Of a stretch of 64,000 nucleotides of DNA, positions 26,729 to 34,778 are shown in pieces. The stretch covers positions 1,116,001 through 1,180,000 of the forward strand of contig NC_010617.1 of NCBI RefSeq assembly GCF_000010285.1. The letters are read 5' to 3'. Origin of the DNA: Kocuria rhizophila DC2201. GTDB taxonomy: Bacteria > Actinomycetota > Actinomycetes > Actinomycetales > Micrococcaceae. The first letter of the stretch is position 1. Every line of letters starts with the position of its first letter. The notes beneath the pieces were generated by a model. The model saw only the letters and a list, made by a program, of their open reading frames with translations, did no database searches and was not told the origin of the DNA. A program made the position numbers and the translations under genes.

Positions 26729-27433
26729 GTGACCGCTTTGCCGGATCCCGGCGAACTGCTTGAGCGTCTCGGTGTCGATCTCGACACCGAGACGCTTCGC
26801 ATTGCGCTGACGCACCGCTCCTACGCGTACGAGCACCCGGGGGAGGTGCACAACGAGCGCCTGGAGTTCTTGGGGGACGCCGTGCTGCAGCTCGCGGTCA
26901 CGGACGAGATCTACCACCGCTACCCGGAGTGGGACGAGGGGCGCCTGGCCAAGCTGCGCGCCTCGGTGGTCTCCGCCCGCGCGCTGGCCGGTGTGGCCCG
27001 TTCCCTGGGCCTGGGTCCGCACATCCGCCTGGGCAAGGGCGAGGTCCGCACCCACGGCAGCGACAAGGCCTCGATCCTCGCGGACACCACGGAGGCCGTG
27101 ATCGGCGCCGTGTACGAGTCCCTGGGGCCCGTGCCCGCCCGTGACCTGGTGCTGCGGATGATGGTCCCGCTGCTCGAGGACACCCGCGTGCTGCACGAGG
27201 GCCGGGACTGGAAGACGCACATCGTGGAGCTCGTGGCCCAGCACGGTCTGGGCACGGTGCGCTACGAGGTGGAGGGCACCGGCCCCGACCACGAACGCCA
27301 CTTCACCGCGGACGCCGTGGTGGACGGGAACGTGCTCGGCCACGGGGAGGGCACCTCCAAGAAGGCCGCCGAACGCGCCGCCGCCGCCAACGCGTGCGAG
27401 GCGCTGGCCGCGCGATTCCCCGCGAAGGGCTGA
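26729..27433 (+). CDS. rnc: Ribonuclease III
   Basis: Double-strand-specific endonuclease for rRNA and mRNA processing, 234 residues. The catalytic domain has [18 protein letters not shown] with the Mg-binding Glu and Asp, and [15 protein letters not shown] with the second acidic pair. The dsRNA-binding domain occupies about residues 155-230 and ends [21 protein letters not shown]. It starts at GTG 1 bp after rpmF. The first codons carry a strong inverted repeat (26763-26796) that could be a target of the enzyme itself. mutM follows after 7 bp. Confidence 0.96.
   Translation: MTALPDPGELLERLGVDLDTETLRIALTHRSYAYEHPGEVHNERLEFLGDAVLQLAVTDEIYHRYPEWDEGRLAKLRASVVSARALAGVARSLGLGPHIRLGKGEVRTHGSDKASILADTTEAVIGAVYESLGPVPARDLVLRMMVPLLEDTRVLHEGRDWKTHIVELVAQHGLGTVRYEVEGTGPDHERHFTADAVVDGNVLGHGEGTSKKAAERAAAANACEALAARFPAKG
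26763..26796 (+). promoter_or_regulatory. Long hairpin inside the 5' coding region of rnc
   Basis: Bases 26763-26778 and 26781-26796 are exact reverse complements (16 bp, with one more G-U pair outside). In RNA about 15 pairs can form with a 4-nt loop. It covers codons 12-23 of rnc. RNase III autoregulation through a stem-loop in its own message is known in other bacteria, with the site usually upstream of the coding region; that role here is inference. Confidence 0.6.
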
Positions 27434-27440
27434 ACGCACG

Positions 27441-28370
27441 GTGCCCGAGCTCCCCGAGGTCGAGGTGGTCCGCCGCGGCGTCGAACGCTGGGTCGTGGGC
27501 CGCACCGTCGAGTCCGTGCAGGTCTTCGACGCCCGGTCCCTGCGCCGTCACACGGCCGGTGTCCTGGACTTCCAGGAGCGCCTGGCCGGGCTGACCGTGG
27601 AGTCCGCGCAGCGGCGCGGCAAGTTCCTGTGGCTCCCGCTGCGCGAGCGCACCGGTAGCAAGCCGTCCCAGGCGCTGCTCGTGCACCTGGGCATGAGCGG
27701 TCAACTCCTGGTGGCCTCCGCGGACCAGCCGCAGCCGCGCCACGAGCGCATCCGCCTCGCGCTTTCTCCGGCCCACGACGACGCCGGTGCCGCCCTCCCG
27801 GAGCAGGCCCGGTTCGTGGACCAGCGGATCTTCGGCGGCATGCTGCTCGACCCGCTCGCGCCCAGCACGGACGGTCACGGCACGGTGCCGGAGCACGCCG
27901 CGCACATCGCGCGCGACCCCCTGGACCCGCTCTTCGACGTGGACGCCTTCCACACCGCCCTGCGCCGACGCCGCACGGGCCTGAAGCGTGCGCTGCTGGA
28001 CCAGGGGCTGATCTCGGGGATCGGCAACATCTACGCGGACGAGGCCCTGTGGGCCGCCAAGCTGCACTGGGCCGCACCCACCGAGACGATGACCGCGCCC
28101 CGCACCCGCGAGCTGGTGGCGGCGTGCCAGGAGGTCATGCGCCGCGCTCTGGAGGCGGGCGGCACGAGCTTCGACTCGCTGTACGTCAACGTGAACGGGG
28201 AGTCCGGGTACTTCTCGCGCTCGCTCAACGCCTACGGCCGGGCCGGGCAGCCGTGCCCGCGCTGCGAGGCTGCGGGCCTGGACGGTGTGATCGTGCGCGA
28301 GCAGTTCGCGAACCGTTCCTCGTACCGGTGCTCGCGGTGCCAGAGGAAGCCGCGGCGGGCGCGGGTCTGA
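27441..28370 (+). CDS. mutM: Formamidopyrimidine-DNA glycosylase
   Basis: Base-excision enzyme removing 8-oxoguanine and FapyG with AP-lyase activity. It has 309 residues. [18 protein letters not shown] gives the catalytic Pro2 and Glu3, RGKFLWLPL the conserved lysine, and [10 protein letters not shown] and [23 protein letters not shown] the helix-two-turn-helix region. The C-terminal zinc finger is CPRCEAAG...[15 protein letters not shown] (four Cys). GTG start. It follows rnc after 7 bp, so it belongs to the DUF177-rpmF-rnc-mutM unit. A Gly/Ala insertion near residue 115 is longer than in E. coli. Confidence 0.95.
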   Translation: MPELPEVEVVRRGVERWVVGRTVESVQVFDARSLRRHTAGVLDFQERLAGLTVESAQRRGKFLWLPLRERTGSKPSQALLVHLGMSGQLLVASADQPQPRHERIRLALSPAHDDAGAALPEQARFVDQRIFGGMLLDPLAPSTDGHGTVPEHAAHIARDPLDPLFDVDAFHTALRRRRTGLKRALLDQGLISGIGNIYADEALWAAKLHWAAPTETMTAPRTRELVAACQEVMRRALEAGGTSFDSLYVNVNGESGYFSRSLNAYGRAGQPCPRCEAAGLDGVIVREQFANRSSYRCSRCQRKPRRARV

Positions 28371-28516
28371 GGAGGCCCACCCATGAGCACCCGCTCACCC
28401 CTGATCGAGCGGGACTCCTCGGCGAGCCGCTCATGCCGCAGTTGCCCGCGCTGTCCACGGGCGCGGTGCCATGGCCCGTCAAAACGGTTCTCCTCCGTGA
28501 CCCCTGGTGTGTCCGG

Positions 28517-28522
28517 CAGACT
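28517..28522 (+). promoter_or_regulatory. -10-like box CAGACT upstream of the aph remnant
   Basis: CAGACT ends 7 bp before ATG 28530, the leaderless spacing seen elsewhere in the window. The promoter may have outlived the gene. Confidence 0.4.
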
Positions 28523-28529
28523 GTGACCC

Positions 28530-29240
28530 ATGGGTGTTCCCTCCGATCTTGCCGGGCTACCTCCGGTCAACCCGGCGCTGCCCGATCTCCTGCGCAGGGC
28601 ACTGGCTGCATTCGGTCTCTCCGAAACGGGCGCCAGCGCGGTGTGGCAGAACGGGGTCGGCGGTCTGACGTTCGCCGTGGCGAGCGGTGGTCCCGGGAGC
28701 CCGGCCGACGACTACGCCCAGTGGAATCCGTCCGGGTCGGGGGAGTCGCTCGCGGACGAGGCGGAGCGGATGCGGTGGATACAGGGCCGCCACCCTGCGC
28801 CCACCGTGGTGGAGCTCGTCGCCGACGGGGGCGAGGAGGTGCTTCTCACTCAAGCTCTGCCCGGCGAGTCTGCGGTCTCAGCACGACGATGGCGGGAGCA
28901 CCCGGACACAGCGCTGCAGGCCCTCGGCACCGGACTGCGTGAACTGCACGACGTGGCCGTTGACGACTGCCCCTTCGCGTGGAACGTCGACTCCCGGATC
29001 CGCCTGGCGGGTGCTGACGCGCGAGTTCTCGGTGATGCTCCGGATGTTGATCGGCTGGTCCTCTGCCAGGGAGACCCCTGTGCCCCGAACACGCTGCCCG
29101 CGCGGGACGGGTCGTTCCTCGCCCACGTCGACCTTGGACGCCTTGGAGTGGCGGATCGGTGGGCCGATCTGTCCGTCATGTCCATGTCCCTAGCCTGGAG
29201 CTGCCGCGCCTACGACGACTCCGTCTTCTGGAGGGCCTAG
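28530..29240 (+). pseudogene. Decayed aminoglycoside phosphotransferase (APH) gene
   Basis: The 236-residue frame resembles actinomycete APH(3')-type kinases: VWQNGVGGLTFAVASG, DEAERMRWIQGRHPAPTVVEL, ALGTGLRELHDVAV, DPCAPNTLPARDGSFLAHVDLG and ADRWADLSVMSMSLAW. Three lesions are visible. The catalytic HGD reads QGD. About 25-30 residues usual between CPFAW and the kinase loop are missing. A TAG at 29238 stands where the family has Tyr in AYGVEPD; after it the frame continues GVEPDPQRIGYYRELWNL (29241-29294), the expected C-terminus. It then runs on without a normal stop into the oleD region. It is probably an acquired, decaying resistance-type gene. A truncated but expressed protein cannot be excluded. 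Confidence 0.7.
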
Positions 29241-29341
29241 GGGGTCGAGCCTGATCCGCAGCGCATCGGGTACTACAGGGAACTCTGGAACCTCGCCCAG
29301 GGTGCCCCGGGTGGGCCCGGGGCACCGTCCGTGTGCGGGGC

Positions 29342-30739
29342 TCAGTGCACCGAGCGCACGCTCTGCAGGTCCGTGGTGGCATTGCCGGTCGTGCGGTCCG
29401 AGGCCACGGAGGAGTCCTCCGCGCGGGCGCGCTGGTCGTCAGCCACTTCCTCCACGCGGTCCAGGGACGTGGAGCCGGTGTCCTTGCTGGGGCGCGGGTG
29501 GTCCTGGTAGTACGCGGCCAGGCGCGAGAAGCCCTCGTCCAGGCTCACGGACGGCGTCCAGTCCAGCAGCTCACGGGTCTCGCGCTGGTCGAACCAGTGC
29601 GCGGTGGACAGCTGCTCGGCGAGGAACTCGGTCATGGGCGGCTCGCCGTCGCCCGCGCGCAGCTTGGCAGGCAGGTGCGGCCACACGGTCTCGATCACGC
29701 GTCCCGCGAGGCGTGCCGCCTTGCCCGGGACCGATCGGGTGGGCGCGGGGGAGCCGGTGGCCTGGCACATCCGGGCGATCAGCTCGCCCACGGGGCGCGG
29801 CTCGCCGTTGGTGAGCACCAGGGCCCGGCCGTGCACGTGGTCGATGCGCTGCAGCGCCCGGACGATGCCCTCGGAGGCGTTGTCGATGTACGTGGTGTCG
29901 ATCATCGCGGCACCGTGGTCCAGGTTGGGCATGCGCCCGGCGGCCGCACGGTCCGCCACGCGCTCCACGAGCTGCGTGTCCCCGGGGCCCCACACGATGT
30001 GCGGACGCACGGCGGCCACCTTGAGGTCCCGCTGCCCGTCCATGCTCAGGGCCAGCAGCTCGGCCGCGGCCTTGGACCGGGCGTAGTTGCCGCGCGCCTT
30101 CTGCGGGTCCGCGGGCTCCGCACCCGCGCCCTCGATCGAGACCCCGGTGTGGGCCACGGAGGGGGAGGACACGAACACCACGTTCTTCACCCCGGCGTTC
30201 TGCGCCTGGCACAGCAGGATCCGCGTGCCCGTGACGTTGACGCGCACGAACTCGGACCAGTCCCCGGTGAAGGAGACCTTGGCGGCCAGGTGCACGACGT
30301 CGTCCACGCCGTCCAGTGCGAGGGCCACATCCTCGGGATCGGTCACCGAGCCGAGCACCTCGTCCACGCCCTCGCGCTCCGCCACGGGAGCGTGGCCGCG
30401 CTGGAACACGCGCACCTTCCAGCCGCGCGCGAGCAGCACGCGGGCGACGTCGCCGCCGAGCATCCCGGACGCGCCCGTCACCAGGACGGTGCGGCCCGTG
30501 CCGTCGAGCTCGCCGTGGGTCACCGTGGCACCGCCGCGGTCCGGGTCCGCGGTCTGCACGGAGCCGGCGTCGCCGGCGTCCGGGGAGCTGGGCCGGGCTG
30601 ACGGCTCGGACGACGGCGAGGACACCGAGGAGGTGGGCCGGGATGCCGCAGCCGGGCGGGCGGCGTCGTCGGCGGCCGGAGCGCGGTGGCGCCCGGTGCG
30701 CCCGGGCTGCGCGGAGGTGTCGCGGGGATCGTCGCTCAC
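29342..30739 (-). CDS. oleD: 2-alkyl-3-oxoalkanoate reductase OleD
   Basis: NAD(P)H-dependent short-chain (extended SDR) reductase of olefin synthesis; it reduces the OleA product before beta-lactone formation. It has 465 residues. The Rossmann motif is VLVTGASGMLGGDVARVLLARG (about residue 85), with the active-site region SSPSVAHTG and YARSK (YxxxK). The first 80 residues are Ser/Ala/Asp-rich and likely disordered, including DDAARPAAASRP encoded by a GGCGGCGTCGTC element; translation might start later. A second low-complexity tail of about 45 residues closes the protein. It begins at GTG overlapping the oleBC stop, so it is last in oleA-oleBC-oleD. Confidence 0.85.
   Translation of the reverse strand: MSDDPRDTSAQPGRTGRHRAPAADDAARPAAASRPTSSVSSPSSEPSARPSSPDAGDAGSVQTADPDRGGATVTHGELDGTGRTVLVTGASGMLGGDVARVLLARGWKVRVFQRGHAPVAEREGVDEVLGSVTDPEDVALALDGVDDVVHLAAKVSFTGDWSEFVRVNVTGTRILLCQAQNAGVKNVVFVSSPSVAHTGVSIEGAGAEPADPQKARGNYARSKAAAELLALSMDGQRDLKVAAVRPHIVWGPGDTQLVERVADRAAAGRMPNLDHGAAMIDTTYIDNASEGIVRALQRIDHVHGRALVLTNGEPRPVGELIARMCQATGSPAPTRSVPGKAARLAGRVIETVWPHLPAKLRAGDGEPPMTEFLAEQLSTAHWFDQRETRELLDWTPSVSLDEGFSRLAAYYQDHPRPSKDTGSTSLDRVEEVADDQRARAEDSSVASDRTTGNATTDLQSVRSVH
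30651..30670 (+). repeat. Dispersed element in oleD, 20 bp identical to 18591-18610 (inverted)
   Basis: GCCGGGCGGGCGGCGTCGTC here equals the reverse complement of 18591-18610. In the DUF3515 gene it is read as AGRAASS; in oleD it is read from the other strand as DDAARPA. The same DNA in two reading senses argues against simple protein homology. Confidence 0.5.
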
Positions 30740-33495
30740 AGTGCACTCAGCTTTCCGGTGGCCAGGGCGCGCTCGGCCCAGTCACTCAATTCGGCTCGGT
30801 CGATCTTGGAGTTGTGACGGATGTCGGTGGGGTGCTCGGGGATCACCAGCACGGCGCTGACGGGCAGGCCCGTGGCGAACTCCACGGTGGCGCGCACGCG
30901 CTCGCTCAGCTCGGCGGAGGCCAGGGCCGGGGCACTCGCCGGCGGATCGGTCTCGACGACCGCCACGGCGGACTGGGAGCCCGCGGGGCCCACACCCACC
31001 ACGGCGGCGCGGCCCACGCCGGGCACCGTCTGCGCGGCGTGCTCGGCGGCCACCGAGGAGACCGGGCCGCCGGACATGGTGATCACGTGGGCCAGCCGGC
31101 CCTCGTACCAGAGCCGCTCGCGCGCGTCGAAGTGCCCGACGTCGCCCGTGCGGTGCCAGCCTGGGGTCTCGTCCGAGGCGCGCTCGGTGATCCACAGCCG
31201 GTCGTAGTGGTCCTTGGCGTGGGGTGCCCGGGCGACGATCTCACCGGTGACGCCCGGGGTGGTGACGATCTCCGGGGAGACGGAACCGTCCGCGCGCAGG
31301 GGCAGCACACCCAGCTCGGCACCCTCCACGGGGGTGCCCACGCACACGCCGCCCCCGGCGCCCTCCACGCCCGCCTGGGCGTCCTCGCGGGCGGCGCGGA
31401 TCACGTCCAGGCTGACGTCCGTGAGCGGCAGCGCCTCGGTCATCCCGTAGGGCGTGTGCAGCTCGGCGGCGGGCATGAGCTCCTGCAGCCGGGTCAGCAG
31501 CTCCTCGGGGATCGGGGCGCCCGCGGAGAGCATCAGCTCCACCCGCGCCAGGGCGTCCCGCTCGGCGGGGGAGAGCTCGTCCGCGGTGGCGAGTACGTTG
31601 GCGATCGCGGCCGGGGAGGCGAACACGGCGCTCGCGTGGATGGCCATGGTGGCCTCGGCCAGCGCTCGGGCGGTGAGCGTCTTGGGGCTGGTGACGTCCA
31701 TGTCCGGGGTCACCGAGGCCGCGCCGAGGGCGGGGCCCAGCAGGGCGAACGGCGCGAAGCCCGCTACGAGGCCCGTGCCCGCGCGCAGCCCGTAGGTGTC
31801 CCGGATGGTGTCGCGCATCCCGGCCATCTGCCGGTGCGTGTACACCACGCCCTTGGCGGGGCCGGTGGAGCCGGAGGTGAACAGCACGGCGGCCTCGGCG
31901 TCCGGGTCCACGGCGGGGATCTCGTCCGGGTTCACCGTGGTCACGGAGTCCATCAGCTCGGGCACCGTGCGGGCCACGCCCAGCAGCTTCTTGGACACCG
32001 GGTCCAGGGCGTCCGCGGCGATCCGCGTGCCCGGCCAGCCGAGGGCGCGCGCGCCCACGAGGGCCTTGCGGATGCCGATGAACCAGCGCGGGGAGGAGCC
32101 GCGCAGCGCCCTGGTCAGGCCCTTGCGCCCGAGCCCCTGGTCCGCGACCACGATCACCGCGCCGATCCGCAGGCACGCGTAGATCAGGGTGGTGAGCATG
32201 GACCCGGGCGGCACCATGAGGTTCACACGGTCCCCGGGACGCACCCCGGTGCGCAGCAGCGCCACGGCCAGCTGGTCCACGGAGGCGGAGAGCTGCGCCC
32301 AGCTCACGCTGCGCTCGATGTCCAGTGCGGGGGCGGAACCGTCCACGGTGGCGGCCACCGGGCCCATGTCCACCACGGCGGGGGAGTCGTCACGACGCCG
32401 CGCGTCCAGCTCCGCGAAGAACGGCACGAACGCGGCGCGGCCGCGGGCCCGCTGCTCGCGGTGGGTCTCGACGACGGGCTCGGCGTCCCCGAAGCGCTCC
32501 TCGAGCCACGTGAACAGCGGGGTGGCGATGTCCCGGGCCTCGGGCAGCAGGTGCTTGGCGCCCTCGAAACGGTGCACGTCCGCGTGCGGGGCGCGGCGCA
32601 TGAGGTCGTCCAGGTAGCGCTGCTGGAAGACCGGGTCCCCGGTGCCCCACAGCAGCAGCGTGGGGACCTCGCGCGCGCTCATCCGCCCGGCGATCCGCTC
32701 GTAGGCGGCGTGGGACGGGTGGTCCTCGGGGGCGGGGATGTCCGCGACGAAGTGGGCGATGCCCTCGCGGCGCTCCCGGGAGCCGTAGGGGGCCTTGTAG
32801 GCGCGCTTGACCTCCTTGGAGGCCGCCGGGTCGCACAGTGCGAGCGTGGTGTCCAGGAACGCCGTGCTCCCGGAGGTCAGGGGCTCGTGCACCGCCCTGT
32901 TCAGCGCCAGGCGTAGCGCGGAGGGGATGGGCTCGGCGTTGTCGTGGTGCACCGCGGTGTTGGTCAGCACGGTGGCCGCGTGGATGGCGGGGTGCTCCTG
33001 GGCCCAGCCCTGGGAGATCAGCCCGCCCCAGTCGTGGGCGAGCGTGACCACCGGAAGCGCGGCGTCGTCCAGTCCGAGGGCGGCGGTGAGGTCGCCGAGG
33101 TCGTGCACGCGGTCCTCGAGGCGGCGGAAGAGTCCCGTGCGCTCGGAGAAGCCCATGTTCAGCTGGTCCACGGCCACCACGCGCCAGGGGCGCTGCGGGT
33201 GAGCCGCGGTACGCAGCACGTCCCGCCACAGGTAGGACCACGTGGGGTTGCCGTGCACGGCCAGGATGACGCCGCGCGGGCGCAGCCCCGCCCGTTCGAG
33301 CTGCTCGCGGTTGTCCAGCACGTGCCATCGGCGCCTGCGCCCGGCCACCGGTTCGACCGGGGCGGTGGAGGCCACCGTGAGTACCGTGGACCACGCGGGG
33401 TCGATGCCCGGCAGGGGGGTCTCGGTGAAGGGCAGGCGCTCGGCGCCGGAGTGCTGCGGGGACACGGATCCTCCTGCGGGGTGCGGGGCGCTCAC
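30736..33495 (-). CDS. oleBC: OleBC fusion: alpha/beta hydrolase (beta-lactone decarboxylase) plus AMP-dependent beta-lactone synthetase
   Basis: A 919-residue fusion. Residues 1-340 are an alpha/beta hydrolase of the haloalkane-dehalogenase type (OleB): ILAVHGNPTWSYLWRDVL (oxyanion hole), VTLAHDWGGLISQGW with nucleophile Asp, and FEGAKHLLPE with the catalytic His. Residues from about 375 are an acyl-CoA synthetase-like OleC: AAVLFTSGSTGPAKGVVYTHRQ (P-loop), LHTPYGMTEALPLTD, HRTGDVGHFDARERLWYEGR, and DIRHNSKIDRAEL with the late lysine. OleC turns the 3-hydroxy acid into a beta-lactone and OleB removes CO2 to give the olefin. The fusion is known from Micrococcus. GTG start overlaps the oleA stop. 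Confidence 0.9.
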   Translation of the reverse strand: MSAPHPAGGSVSPQHSGAERLPFTETPLPGIDPAWSTVLTVASTAPVEPVAGRRRRWHVLDNREQLERAGLRPRGVILAVHGNPTWSYLWRDVLRTAAHPQRPWRVVAVDQLNMGFSERTGLFRRLEDRVHDLGDLTAALGLDDAALPVVTLAHDWGGLISQGWAQEHPAIHAATVLTNTAVHHDNAEPIPSALRLALNRAVHEPLTSGSTAFLDTTLALCDPAASKEVKRAYKAPYGSRERREGIAHFVADIPAPEDHPSHAAYERIAGRMSAREVPTLLLWGTGDPVFQQRYLDDLMRRAPHADVHRFEGAKHLLPEARDIATPLFTWLEERFGDAEPVVETHREQRARGRAAFVPFFAELDARRRDDSPAVVDMGPVAATVDGSAPALDIERSVSWAQLSASVDQLAVALLRTGVRPGDRVNLMVPPGSMLTTLIYACLRIGAVIVVADQGLGRKGLTRALRGSSPRWFIGIRKALVGARALGWPGTRIAADALDPVSKKLLGVARTVPELMDSVTTVNPDEIPAVDPDAEAAVLFTSGSTGPAKGVVYTHRQMAGMRDTIRDTYGLRAGTGLVAGFAPFALLGPALGAASVTPDMDVTSPKTLTARALAEATMAIHASAVFASPAAIANVLATADELSPAERDALARVELMLSAGAPIPEELLTRLQELMPAAELHTPYGMTEALPLTDVSLDVIRAAREDAQAGVEGAGGGVCVGTPVEGAELGVLPLRADGSVSPEIVTTPGVTGEIVARAPHAKDHYDRLWITERASDETPGWHRTGDVGHFDARERLWYEGRLAHVITMSGGPVSSVAAEHAAQTVPGVGRAAVVGVGPAGSQSAVAVVETDPPASAPALASAELSERVRATVEFATGLPVSAVLVIPEHPTDIRHNSKIDRAELSDWAERALATGKLSAL

Positions 33496-34517
33496 CAGGC
33501 GATCTCCATGAGCGTGGTGTTCAGACCGGAGCCCACGCCGAGGCACAGCACGCGCGCCCCGGGCTCCAGCCGCTCGGCCTCGAGGGCCAGGGTCATGGGC
33601 AGCGCCGCGGCGGCCACGTTGCCCCAGTAGGGGAACGTGAGGGGCACCTTGGCGGCGTCGATGCCCATGTCCTCGATGAGCTTGTTGGTGTGGGAGTTGG
33701 ACACCTGGTGGGTGACGTAGGAGTCCATTTCCCGCCAGTCCCAGCCGTCGCGCTCCGCGTCCAGCCAGGCCTCCACCACGAGGCCCACACCGTGGTTGAG
33801 CAGCCCGGTGGCGTCCGTGAACATCCCGTCCCCGCCGCCGATGCACAGCCGGCTGAACTCCGTGCCGGCACGGGTCACGGAACCCACGATCCGGTGGCCG
33901 TCCGGGTGGCGGTCCGCGGGACCCACCACGGCGGCCGCGGCGCCGCAGCCCAGGGTCAGGGTGGCGAACTCCTGGACCACCTGCTCGCGGGTGATGTCGT
34001 CCTCGCGCAGCCGGGCGATCGCGGCCTCGTGCCACGGGGAGGGGTCTTCGCCCGCCACCACGAGCGCGTACTCGATGGCACCGGCGTCGATCATCGAGGA
34101 CGCCACGGTGAGGGCGTTGACGAAGCCCAGGCACGCGTTGGTCATGTCGAAGTTCAGGGCGGAGCTGGGAAGGCCCAGGCGCTCGTGGATGCCCACGGCC
34201 ACCGCGGGCTCGTAGTTGTCGCGGGTCACCGAGGCGTTGATGAACAGCCCGATCTGCTCGGGCCGGATCCCGGATTGCTCCAGTGCCGCCTGCCCGGCCT
34301 CGGTGGCGCCGTCCGTGAAGTGGCGGCCGGGCGCCCAGCCACGGCGCTCCCTGATACCCGCAAGGCGCTCCAGAAGCCCCTTGGGAAGCCGCAGCCGCTT
34401 GAACGTGTGGGCCAACTCCTCATCGAACCGGGTGGAGGGGATCACCACGTCCGCTTCCGTCCTGGTCACCGACAGGACGGCGGCGTTTCGGTTTCTGATG
34501 GTGGAGTTACCGGTCAA
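33492..34517 (-). CDS. oleA: Acyl-CoA condensing thiolase-family enzyme OleA
   Basis: Head-to-head Claisen condensation of two acyl-CoAs, the first olefin step; a FabH-like fold of 341 residues. The nucleophilic Cys is in FDMTNACLGFVNALTVAS, the His in THQVSNSHTNKLIEDMGI and the Asn in TFPYWGNVAAAALP. The start is probably TTG 34517, giving MTGNSTIRNRNAAVLS, which resembles OleA N-termini; no better ATG/GTG is near. It is first in the minus-strand operon oleA-oleBC-oleD, whose junctions all overlap. It differs from the FabH at 61579, which belongs to the fab cluster. Confidence 0.87.
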   Translation of the reverse strand: MTGNSTIRNRNAAVLSVTRTEADVVIPSTRFDEELAHTFKRLRLPKGLLERLAGIRERRGWAPGRHFTDGATEAGQAALEQSGIRPEQIGLFINASVTRDNYEPAVAVGIHERLGLPSSALNFDMTNACLGFVNALTVASSMIDAGAIEYALVVAGEDPSPWHEAAIARLREDDITREQVVQEFATLTLGCGAAAAVVGPADRHPDGHRIVGSVTRAGTEFSRLCIGGGDGMFTDATGLLNHGVGLVVEAWLDAERDGWDWREMDSYVTHQVSNSHTNKLIEDMGIDAAKVPLTFPYWGNVAAAALPMTLALEAERLEPGARVLCLGVGSGLNTTLMEIAW

Positions 34518-34735
34518 TGTGGCGCTTTCGATCAGACGCCACCCGTACCGTCAAGGAATCGATCGTGTGATGGACCTCGGCGCTCGGGTGAACAAGCGGG
34601 CTGGACCGGCCCAGTCTAGCGGCCCAATCTGACAGCACCATCAGCGCCCCGCGCCCGCCGCCGCGCTCCCGGGCCGGTGCGCCACCCGCACCGCGCCACC
34701 CGTTTCCGGACCGGGGTCGCGGACCGGTCGCCGGG

Positions 34736-34741
34736 TAGACT
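34736..34741 (+). promoter_or_regulatory. -10 box TAGACT of smc
   Basis: TAGACT lies 37 bp upstream of the smc GTG; a CAGGAGT Shine-Dalgarno lies between. The leader would be about 30 nt. The remaining 34518-34735 holds no gene. Confidence 0.5.
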
Positions 34742-34778
34742 CAGGGGTCACCCCCGCCGACCACAGGAGTTCCCCCGC

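Noticed and set aside
33492-34517. OleA as a second FabH of fatty-acid synthesis
   Set aside because: It is operonic with OleBC and OleD, lacks the FabH CoA-site signatures and has the OleA-type TNACLGF and HQVSNSHT motifs.
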